From Dipetalonema caudispina (taxonomy: Eukaryota > Nematoda > Chromadorea > Rhabditida > Onchocercidae), in assembly GCA_013365325.1 (NCBI GenBank), contig JABVXV010000065.1, positions 62,001 to 126,000 of the forward strand: DNA of 64,000 nt, given 5' to 3'. A program made the position numbers and the translations under genes. Within the stretch, counting starts at the first letter, position 1; each line of letters begins with the position of its first letter. Below are positions 11,301 to 23,946 of the stretch, piece by piece. Under the pieces are notes generated by a model. The model saw only the letters and a list, made by a program, of their open reading frames with translations. It did no database searches and was not told where the DNA came from.

Positions 11301-14300
11301 GCATGGTGATGGTCAACGTTACAACAGATCAATTATCATTTTGGATGATAACAATGAATTAAAACTTGACCTTTTACGGTTAGTTACTTGCCTATTTTCA
11401 AATTTAAAGATTTATTTCACAGATGTAATGTATCGGAACTTTTTCAGCACTTCAATATTTTTATTAGTGAAATTAGGATTATTAGATCTTCTACAACAGT
11501 AATCGATTTTATGAAGAATTTTTCTCCTTCTTTTTAAGCGATGTTCAAAAAAAGACTTTTTGTTTAAAATGTTAAGCCGTACTTTTACTTAGCGAACAGC
11601 GTGGTAAACAATTAGCAGAAGAGTTTCTCTTTCACATGTGGTAGAAAATTCGATTTTTAGGAATATTGATGAATTCAATGCTAACAAGGTTTCGCTTCTC
11701 GTAGATATGGAAGCTGACATTGAAAATAGAAGAAATGTCGAAGATGTACAACAATATCCATATACAGACATACTGGTGGCTGTTTCTCTGTATCGGATTT
11801 TTTTTTATACTTCAGATATTTTGTAATAATTAGATGCATTTTTCAATTGATTTTTGAAGTTATCAAATCATTATAGGTTAGGTTTTGGTTTCGCAACTTG
11901 AAAATTTATTTCAATCATGGCATATTTAATTGTTGCCTGATTAATGATATTAGGTTTTTTTTTCTTCAAGTGAAAGAATAAATGGATAAGTTGATGGATT
12001 CTGATGTCATGTTAAGTTAATCGATAAACTTATTGGATCAGATTTTTTAATGATTTCTCAACCGAGATGACAGGGATTTCTGAGAAGTGTACAACGGGGA
12101 ATTGAAACTTGTACTATTTCTTCAATAAATTCAAAACTGAATATTCAGTTAAGATATTTGGGAAACCGATAAAAATTCTTTTATTATTATTATTGTTACA
12201 ATTAATTATTTAAAAACAAAAATTTTTTAGCAAATCGCTCCAGCGCAATCACTTGACGAAACATTGGAGAATCAAGAGAGAGAATTATGGAAATGTTGGG
12301 CTGGAGAACGGATGCGACATATGCACGCCATACAATTGGCATGGATTCATATGTATGCCTGGAAGAAAAAACATCAGCCAAATGGAGAACTTCAACGATC
12401 ATTCAATTTAGCAAGAATGGCAGTGCAATTCATTGTCCGACAAGTTCTTGAACGCCTCTTTGTTTATAATAAAGGCAAGTTATTTTTTGTTTTAGTAATA
12501 GCTAAATATTTTCCTCTATTTCTATGTGAATAAAAATTAGCAGTGTTTCGTTGTGTTGAAGAGTATGTGAAGTGAACCTTGTTATCGTAGATGATAGTGA
12601 TGCCGCTTGAAATATTAAAGTTGAAATAGCACACTGTATATCTATAATAATTGGTTGGAATAATTAAGCTTTGTAGTGTATCAAATCTTTGTTAATCATA
12701 ATTTTGAGCAATTATCGCAGATGAAACTAGATCACAAATGGATAATAATCATGTTTGTATTAAGACGTCGAAATAAAGAAATAATTGAAATATTTAAAGA
12801 AAGGCGAAGGAGTGAAGCGATCCATTAATTTTAATTAAAAAACTTTTCTATTTTGAATTTTATTTATTCATTAAAATGATGAGTTACCGAAGTGTGGAAA
12901 ACTATGGTGTCTTTCGGTTGTAACATATTTAATTTCCGGATATGGCTATTAAGCAATTTCTAGGACATAGTTCAGATTATTGGTTACCAAACAATTCATT
13001 GATCTAACTTTCGATAGCTTGAAACTGTCATTGGTATTATGTAGTTGCATTGAAGAAATATAATATCTGATTTTTCATGAAACGAAATTGAATTGTTAAT
13101 TGAAATTTTTTGAAGATCTATTTGCAAATCTAACGAAGCTATTACGTCGACAACGAAATATTTTATTTACGAATTTCTTATTGACATATATGGAGGGAGC
13201 ATATGGGGATGCAGTAACTTCGAGGCTAACAAACGTAAGTGACTTATGTGATTCATGCTAAAAATATAAGCATTTCGAAAATATTTCTAAATTATTTATT
13301 CATTTTTCAACACTTAGAGTTATCTTGCAGTCAGAATTTGTGCTACTCTTCTTCCCTATTTCTATCCGTATGATTCCTGCTATGGCGATAAATATATCAT
13401 AGTATAAAATAAAGTCACAAAATTATGTCATTTATTTTATACACATTATGTATAGTGATCAATATTTTTCAACTTTTATTTATTTTATTCTTTATGTGAA
13501 ATATTTGAGGATGATAAACAATCGAATGAGAAGTGTAAACTTGTGAATGTTCCCAAAATGAGAAAAGTTGGAAGCTCAAAAGATGATGCTGGATGGAATT
13601 TGCTGTGCAGTTTGTTGCCAGGAACAGTTCTGAAATTATCAGGGTTTGGTTTGCTTGTTTTTACTTTTTATATAACTAAAAAATATTTTCAGCGTACTTT
13701 CTCATTAATCAAATTAATGTGGGAATTTAGCGAAATAATTCAATGCTTTATATCATTAGACTGCTTTAAAAAGCTTGTATATGATTATGTTCATTATGAA
13801 GTTGTGAGCAGTATCTAAGATTTATTATATTGAATAATCATCTATAACTTTTTATCGTACTAACACTCGTTTGTCCTTTTTATACTTTTTTTTTTTTCAA
13901 AATATTAGACTGATGTGCTTCATATCTTTTGTTAGCATTCATCTTAGGGCCTAGTGTTAGTATATTTTACTATATAGCTGCAAGTAATATTACTATTCAT
14001 CATTCTACCCATTTCGATAATACCTAATCTAACGCACCCAAGAAAAGCTAACAACTACATAATGTTATTGACTTCAATGATACAAAGAAGCATTTGATTA
14101 TCTTTATTGTTTTTAATTACAATTAATATTACCACTTGTTAATATTTTAGCTGGAAAGTTAACTTTTCGTATAATGCAAATACGAAAATATTTTTTGCAT
14201 TACTCTGCAATAAATGCAATCTGTGGTGTACTGTATCAGCTAGGAACTTCGATATGACTCCGTTATGTCCCGTTTGCTTCAAACGTACGATATTCTTGTT

Positions 14301-15983
14301 TGATTTTGTTAATTTTTGATATTTTTTAAATTATATACCAAAGAATTTCGATCGCATGGTTACTGTAATTTAAAGGTGTTACTTTTTAATGATTATTATC
14401 GTATATTCGTTTAATGTTTTTTTTTTTTTTTTTTTTTTTTTTTATATATAGCCGACTTACTAGTAAATAAATAAGTTCACATACTTTCTCTTAATTTTAA
14501 ATATATGTTTCAGGCGAAATTACTGACTCTCATTTATTCCTTCAGTGCTACTTCCTTTTCAACGGAATACCAAATGAAGCGGTATAATTTTGCAAATTTC
14601 AATTGGAGAAAAAAAAATTTCATTGTTTATCCATTGTTCTTAAAAAAAAAAAAAAGAATGAATGAATCACGAGCTTATTAAGGTGATGATAGCTTTGTTG
14701 AAAAAGTTGATATGATGATTAAATGCAAACAGATTATTATCATTTTTTTCCGAGTCATTATCCATGTACTGTTCTCTTCCATATCATTTATCAATTTATT
14801 GATTCAAACTGGAATCACCATTTTCCAATATATATTTTGAAATGAAGAAAGAAAAAAAAATTATGTTGATTTTTTTTCGGGTAGAGAAAATGTTTACTTT
14901 ATGAGAAATTTTAAATTAGCTTCAAGAATAATCATATCTTTCCTAATTCAATAGACAAGTAAAATGAAATAATTTAAAATGAAATCTGTACAACATTCGC
15001 TATTATACTCATTCATTTTCAGGAAGCTGGAAGTAAAAAATATTACTTTCTGTTCCCGATTCAACTATTGGTAAATAATTAAAGATTCAAAGAAATTTTT
15101 TATCATAATGAAATCTTCGTGATTCTAATTATCATTTTTTTGAAATTCGCTTGAAGTGTTTTTTTTTTCCCAACTACTATTGAGGATTTTACAGGAATCA
15201 ATAAAAATACATGCGAATAAATTTCATAATCAATATGGATATCATTGCTCATTTTACAAATTTTGATATTTTTTGCAACAGAAAATTTTGCAGTTCAAGA
15301 TAACAATCATTTTAGGCTTTTTTTCTTGTTGATGTACCCGAAAATGCACGAGAAGCTGCTCAAAATTACAGAAGAGGCATTCCTGATAACGAACGGGAAG
15401 CTTTGGCTGCATCAATTCAAGTTAGTGCTATGTTTCGCCGTTCGAAACTGCTTTCATTGAAAGAGAAGTAGCTGAAAAAAAAGTCCACTTATTTAATGAA
15501 ATTTCAAATAAATAGTTTTTTAATCATCAGGTCTCAGTAATCGTCTTATATCAAAATTTTGTTTGCATTTCATTTCCGTGCAAATCCATCAAATGAAGGA
15601 TAAAATTCGACAGGATTATTTTTTTCTCTCGTCGTATTAGTTGAATAAATAGCTTAAACATAGGAGTCAGAAAACAAGTATTCCTAAAAAAAGAAAAAAC
15701 GCGGACGTATTTTCCAACTGCCTCTCTATGTTTGGCTTCTCGATGCAAATTTTCTTTTTAAGATGAATCCAATTATGAAATCTTCCAAATATTGCTTATG
15801 AAAAGTACTTTCGAAGACATTCATTGATTTCTTTTTTAATTTGAACAACAAAAAATTTGATTAATTTTTCAGAAACAAATGTTGTCTAAATATTCATTCA
15901 TTTTGAACGAAGTTATCATTCGGAAGATTAAAGCAAATGTCGCAATTGTTGAAGTTGGGAAGCTTACGTTTGCAGATCGATGA
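8355..15983 (+). CDS. POT1: Protection of telomeres protein POT1 (OB1 + OB2 + zinc-ribbon C-terminal region)
   Basis: Eighteen exons: 8355-8426, 8887-8953, 9099-9235, 9608-9763, 9867-10181, 10395-10465, 10739-10877, 11233-11378, 11661-11775, 12231-12474, 13116-13234, 13318-13401, 13510-13643, 14151-14284, 14514-14581, 15023-15070, 15316-15420 and 15873-15983. Total 2265 nt, 754 aa; human POT1 is 634 aa. Residues 1-150 form the telomeric OB1 fold: V-N-I-Y-A-F near the start, then T-T-C-I-I-Y-S, then N-G-Q-I-I-R-M-H-R-A-K, then G-F-A-V-L-L-F-S-G. These follow the human VNVYGVV / LTCLLFSG / NGDIVRFHRLKI / GFASLTFEG order. Residues 225-370 form OB2 (D-I-T-V-Q, then W-D-T-T-S-P-P, F-A-R-N-N-V-K-C-G-D, L-T-M-H-G-D-G-Q-R-Y-N-R). 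Residues 370-600 are helical and unrecognised. Residues 600-754 hold C619-x2-C622 and C639-x2-C642, then a strand-rich OB-like end. POT1 binds the single-stranded telomere overhang. Exons 1-8 are secure; 12-14 are the least certain. Confidence 0.88.
12475..13115 (+). other. GC-AG intron within POT1
   Basis: The exon 10 / exon 11 junction uses a GC donor in the classical strong context AAAG|GCAAGT and an AG acceptor after TTTTTTGA. Only this junction keeps phase (1 into 2) and an open frame across both exons; the nearest GT (12479-12480) breaks the frame. GC-AG introns are a known small minority in nematodes. Confidence 0.7.
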
Positions 15984-16828
15984 AAGTGATAATTCTATAG
16001 TTTAGAAAATCTGGCATTCCATATCGTTATTTTAATTTTGTTTTATTTTTGAATTTCTGCTTTTGTGATATATTTTTGACTTAATATCAAGTTTAAATTT
16101 AAATCTCATGATGTGTTGTTGTCAATTTTTACTTCATTTTTTTTTTCTTTTTTTTTTTGTTACTTTGCAAAACTTGTCTACTTACTTGCTATGAATATTA
16201 CAAATGTCGAAGTTGTTATTTTAGCTTTTCGAAATTTCAGCACTAATTAAATCTGTATAGAAATAATTCGCAATGTATGCTATAATGTCACATAAATTCT
16301 TTAGCAGTTTTTTTTTTTTTGCCTTCTCTTTAGTCTTCTATTATCCTTACAATAATAATCGGGAAATTTCCACTGGTACGATATGCTTCTAAATCTTTTA
16401 TTTTAAGAGAATACTGTATCATTAATGATTCAGTTGTTTGATTTATTTGATCATTCATTCCTTCACAAAATTTCACTGCAAAATAGCTACAATGTAAATA
16501 TTTGTTTTGATACTATTATTGAATCGTTGAAAAAAAAAAAAAAAAAAAAAAATTTTTTTTACGATTTATTTTCTTGATGATAGCAAATATATTAATTGCT
16601 TGTTTATGGGAAAATAATCTTTTGGAATATAAGTGATTACATAGATGTATATATTTTTTTTTCATCTTTAAATATTCTTTAAAAAAAAAAATCGTTATTT
16701 CAAGAAATTGCATTTGATTGAAATCTTTTTTTAATCTTCTGTCTTGTTTCAAAAAAAAAAAAAAACTACTGTAATGCTTTATTTTACACGAAATATAAAA
16801 CAATCAATTTATCAAATAAATTTGCAAA
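15984..16828. other. Convergent 3' intergenic region (POT1 / cathepsin)
   Basis: About 850 bp separate the tail-to-tail POT1 and cathepsin L-like genes. It contains T-rich and A-rich runs, including a self-complementary A/T tract at about 16530-16560, and presumably both polyadenylation regions. I see no coding-like frame; the Lys/Phe-rich minus-strand frame at 16516-16803 is a composition artefact. Confidence 0.65.
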
Positions 16829-19423
<2,595 letters not shown>

Positions 19424-22227
19424 TGCTGATTATGATAATACCTTTTGTAATTATTGCATTGCCTTTTTATAAGAAAAATAAATTACTGATAACAATGCTA
19501 TTAATATGATATCATATTAATAGATTATTTTCCATTCTTCCTCCTCCATTTCTATTTCTTTCTTCAATCATTCATTTTTTTTTTTTGTAATGATTTAAAA
19601 ATATTTAGATATTTTAAGCTTAAATGTAAAGATATTTTAAACTTCACACATCATTCTAATACTTCTTCTTTTTCTTCTTCTTTAACATAGCATATTTTAT
19701 CATTTTAATAGATTAATCCGTTCATTTTTATTTTATTATTAATCAATCATTTTTAGATTATATCTAATAAAAATTATAATATTCTCTTTTACAATAGTAA
19801 TATTTTCTCCTTTTTTTCCTTTTTTTTTTTTTTTATTACAAAAATGTTCGATACTTAAGATTAAGTGCAAAGACATAACTTTTACTTATAAGCTTTATTA
19901 TCATTGTAATACATCTCAAATAAGTTACTGATAATATAGCAACGTATCTTAAAAATTAACACCATTAATTTTTTTTTTTTTTCTACATAAATGTTCGTTA
20001 TGACAAAAATTCCTTTTCTTTTTTACATCAATAAAAATGAAAAAAGGAAAAAAAAAAAAACTTTGCCTTATGAGCATTTTTGATTTTTTGATCATCAAAT
20101 TTTCTTATCTTAACAATAAATTGCTATGAATATTCATTTTTAAATATAATTTTAAAATTGGTATAGAATATGTAATAAAGAAAAGATTAAATTAATTTTA
20201 AAAAAAACAAAAAAAAAACAGGAAAAAAATTGAACCGAAATTTCTTTGTACCAATTATTCAAATTTATTCACTCATCCAAAATAATATTTTTATCTTCTT
20301 TCGAAATTTTTTCAATCATACATTGCTATAAATTAGACAGTTAATTAAATACAACAAATCATTGTAGAATGATAAGATTTAAAATATATGTCAGTAAAAG
20401 TAAGGATTAAATAATTTTCAATAATAATCTTTTTAGATGACATACTTTCGAACAATCAATAAATTTTCAATTTAAATTATTTGCATAGAAATGGAAAAGT
20501 TCTAATTCAATATTGTTGAATATGATGAAATTTGGAGATTTTATCACAGTCAAATGAATATTACTACCAAAGAACAAAAATTTCTGATTGATATTAAAAT
20601 AAATTTTTTGTTCCATTGATGATAACAACAATTTCAACTATCTGAAAAAGAAATTATTAGAAAATACTAATTATGGAATATTTCTTGTATTATTCAATAT
20701 GAACATGTAACTTATCACATTCATTTCCTTCAACATTGATAACAGTATCAAAGAAAAAGAATTCTGATATGTAATATCTATGATTTACATCCATTTTATT
20801 TAATATTAAAAGATGCAAATATTTAAAGTAATTAATAATATCATCAAGATAATTTATAAAATATATGCTAAAAATTTAACTTCCTAAGAGATCCAAGATT
20901 AGTATCTGAGTTATAAATAGCTAACAATTTTATGAATGCTTCGAAAAATACACCACCAGAGAATATTACAAATATTACAAAAGTTTATATGAATGAAAAT
21001 AATACTACAAATTAAATGTTGAAAAAAAATTATTTAAAAGATAAAAGAAAAAAGTGCATTGATGTAATTTTATTTATTGCATTAATTTTACATATAACAA
21101 ATTTTGCATAGTATTAATAATTACATTACCAAATGAGATTAATGGGAAATTGTAAAGTATTAGCTGTTGTATCAAAGTTATTTATTTGATAATTTATATA
21201 ATGAGATAAAATATTTGCATACTTAATTGCAGTAATTGAATATGTTCTACTATAATATTCAATTTTCAAACTTTTATGCTAATTATCGATTTCCAATTGA
21301 ATTCAATGTTCTGACTTGTGAATCATGCTCAAGAGACAGACAATTTTCATATTGTCCCCATCAGAGTTGTGCAAAAAGTTAACATTGTCATCCAACGATT
21401 TGCTTGAAGATAAGATTGAAGCCAAAGAGATGAAAATTTTCACAGTGTCCACCTTGTCTTTTCACTATGTTGTGTCACATGTTGCTATTGTTAATTTCAG
21501 TTTGGAATTTAAGTATTCCATTTCTGATTTAGCATTTCATTACTTCACAATACACATTAGTTGCTATTTATTAATTCTTATGCTCATATGTTCAAGTTTC
21601 CATTTTGAAGTTAATTTGATAGGAAGGAATTCTTAGCAATTACACGATAACCATAATAGATTAAATGTTTGTAATGAGTACTTGAATTCCTGTTTAAGAT
21701 ATAGGGAAAGAAAAAGAAAATTAGTTAAATATGAGTACATTATTTGCACGGATTGTCAGATATTTTGATGGATTGTGTAAAGTTTCGAGAAGATTACTTC
21801 TTACTTGGATCTTTATTAAAGATTTGACATGCAATATTTTTTGTAGTGTATGCACAGTTATTAATGTTCCGATGCTGTTCAGTGTATCTGAATTGTTCAA
21901 AAATTTCATCTATTCTGAATGTTTGCGATAGATTCTGTCTTTTCCTCTTCCATAATTGTAAAATTGTAAAGTTCTGCTTATATTATTACATTACATGGTG
22001 TAATTTTATTAAAAATTCATTTATTTTCCAGCTATGATAGTTTTGACTAAGCAATTTGATCATTCTCATCTTAATTCATGCATTGAAATTGCATATTTTG
22101 TTTTATTTTCTTTGCATATTCATGTAGTTATTCTGTCAGGTTTGTTTCAGATTTGAACATTATCGTCTTCCCTATCATTTGATATACGTTTCAACTCATT
22201 TACTGACGAAAAATTATACACAATAAT
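19424..22227. other. AT-rich intergenic region upstream of cathepsin and Gemin6
   Basis: A 2.8-kb shared upstream region of two divergent genes, the minus-strand cathepsin and plus-strand Gemin6. It is mostly very AT-rich with poly-T tracts. Composition is less extreme at about 21310-21930, where several 60-100 aa frames occur on both strands, but none has recognisable motifs or splice structure. I do not call a gene. Confidence 0.55.
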
Positions 22228-23409
22228 ATGGAAGAAGCGTGTACGTCATCAGTATTCAATTTGTCCGTGTCCGCGATGTATCATTTATGTGGTGAACCAG
22301 TAGCTCTTGATTTGGTCAACAACAAAACTGTTTGTGGCAATATATTTACATTCGATCCAATCACTCATTCAGCCGTAATCATTATTTTCTCAAGTGACGC
22401 AGGTATGGTCTTAAATATTGGTTGACCAAACCTGATCAGATTAATGATCCGATTTTAATTAAATTTCTTTATTTCCTCATTTCCACTTGTTGTATCTATC
22501 CATGAGTTCCGGACCCTTTATTGGTGATAGAATGTATATAGTAGAAATAATATTTACATTGGCTATAAGGAATACCGTAAACTTCACAGTAATCTATGCT
22601 GTGAAATGGGATATGTCGTAGTTGTTGCTCATAGCATGTTTATATGATTTGATTTGTTGTGGAAGATCGATTTTCATATGCGTAATAATGTTTATTTTAG
22701 AGCCAAAGACATTGAAAGTTGTTCCCGGTATATCAATAAAACAATTGAGAAAATTGGATGATGATCAATTATCGGATGGATGCATTAAAAAGACGCCGAA
22801 GCTGGAATATTGGCTTGGAAAGTTACTTAGAGCAGCACCACAATCATCTAAACAACAAGTTTTGGAGAGGTTTCTTTGTTGACTTTGAATTTTTAATGCA
22901 GATATCTTCAGTGACGTCTTCTTTAAAATTATTTTATTCAGTCATTTTTTTATCCTACCTTTTCGTTATTCTTTGCTGTCGTGATTTGAGGCAAGATTAT
23001 TAAAATTATCATGTATTTGCGAAATGTGTTTCGTTGGATCATTGGTGTTGAAAAAGGGACACATACTTTCCGGAAAGGTTCAGCGTAGACATCAAATGTT
23101 GGATTCAGTCCATGCAGATTTTTGGCTTTGGATGTCAATGTTAACGATTTAAGTAGCATTAAATTTGACCACCTGATGTACGTGTGATTTTTTAGGCGGA
23201 AAAGGCTGATTGAATGGTTAGAACAGAATCAGATACGAGTGAAAAGCAACAATGACGGATCAATTACTGTGTTTGATGCCGTACGAATCGTCGCACCCTT
23301 CACGGCAGAGGATTGTTTTTGTGATAATGCTGTCATTTTATCACGAATGAAAAGACTGATTTCAAAAGTTCCCGAAATGAACTCTTCGTCAGAAAATCAA
23401 TCCATCTGA
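22228..23409 (+). CDS. GEMIN6: Gemin6-like component of the SMN complex
   Basis: Three exons: 22228-22402, 22701-22869 and 23196-23409. Total 558 nt, 185 aa; human Gemin6 is 167 aa. The N-terminal half has an Sm-like strand pattern (hydrophobic strand, N-K-T-V-C-G-N, D-P-I-T-H-S-A-V-I-I-I-F) equivalent to human Y-K-G-W-V-L-T-T-D-P-V-S-A-N-I-V-L-V. The C-terminal half has R-K-R-L-I-E-W-L-E-Q-N-Q-I, then a strand, then V-R-I-V-A-P-F-T-A-E-D-C and D-N-A-V-I-L-S-R-M-K-R-L-I. These align in order with human L-K-K-W-L-E-K-N-H-I, V-L-T-I-D-P-P-Y-G-P-E-N-C and N-E-I-I-L-S-R-V-Q-D-L-I. Gemin6 pairs with Gemin7 in the SMN complex that loads Sm rings on spliceosomal snRNAs. An AATAAA lies 65 bp after the stop (23474-23479). 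The next gene begins 537 bp downstream on the same strand. Confidence 0.85.
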
Positions 23410-23946
23410 TTGAAAATTTCTCCATTTGCTGTTACTGTTGATTCATTACTGAAATTGTATATGTACACTTATTAATAAACGAGGAATATATAGAGGTCCC
23501 TTCGATGATTCAATTTTTTTTATGGTGGAATTTACATCATCCTTAGAGGAATACTTCGATTTTTTGCTGTTTTACGGAGATAATTGATTATTTTAGTTTT
23601 ATGAATCTTGCTAACTTTATAAATTAGTTAGCTGCTTTTGGGTTCTAAGGTTTTATTTCCTAACAAATTGCAGACCATGCATTTATTTATCAATTGGCTG
23701 GTTTAAGATGATAAGTAGATAAATTTACTGGCTGCAGGAAAAAATGGTCCTTTGAGAGCTGGCTGGCTTCTGAGCAGTCATGACAGATACCTGATAAATA
23801 GACTTTTTCATGATGTGAACAAATTATCGAAACTATTCGATAAACAAGCGTATGTTATGCTTGCTATTTCAGTTATATCTCCTATTCAAATAATTTTAAT
23901 TACATAAGTATTTTAAGAAAGAAAAGACGTTGTAAAAAGTGAAGAA
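23410..23946. other. Short intergenic region, Gemin6 to FLYWCH-like gene
   Basis: A 537-bp gap between two same-strand genes. It contains a polyadenylation signal (AATAAA, 23474-23479) and a consensus acceptor TATTTCAG at 23865-23872, 74 nt upstream of the next ATG. This arrangement is typical of, but does not prove, a nematode operon with trans-splicing of the downstream gene. Confidence 0.6.
23865..23872 (+). promoter_or_regulatory. Candidate trans-splice acceptor for the FLYWCH-like gene
   Basis: TATTTCAG is followed by a 74-nt AT-rich leader up to the ATG at 23947. No ATG in that leader opens a competing long frame. It could equally be the end of a 5' UTR cis-intron. Confidence 0.4.

Noticed and set aside
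11592..11640. Possible POT1 exon encoding E-Q-R-G-K-Q-L-A-E-E-F-L-F-H-M-W
   Set aside because: It joins in phase at its 5' side but runs into TAG and has no usable donor. Exon 8 to 11661 joins in phase with a better acceptor and continues the frame.
12231..13408. A separate nested gene within the POT1 interval
   Set aside because: Exons 10-12 join in phase with exon 9 upstream and exon 13 downstream, and there is no good start codon or independent promoter context. A stop at 13405-13407 occurs only if the GTATAA donor is not used.
13909..13935. Alternative POT1 exon after a TATTAG acceptor
   Set aside because: In phase, but it soon reaches a stop and offers no good donor. Direct joining of 13643 to 14151 keeps the frame and gives the zinc-ribbon cysteines.
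16516..16803. Minus-strand 95-aa Lys/Phe-rich frame
   Set aside because: Composition artefact of poly-A/poly-T tracts between two convergent genes.
21325..21636. 103-aa plus-strand frame upstream of Gemin6
   Set aside because: No motif, splice context or similarity that I recognise; overlapping minus-strand frames are equally open. Could be re-examined with transcript data.
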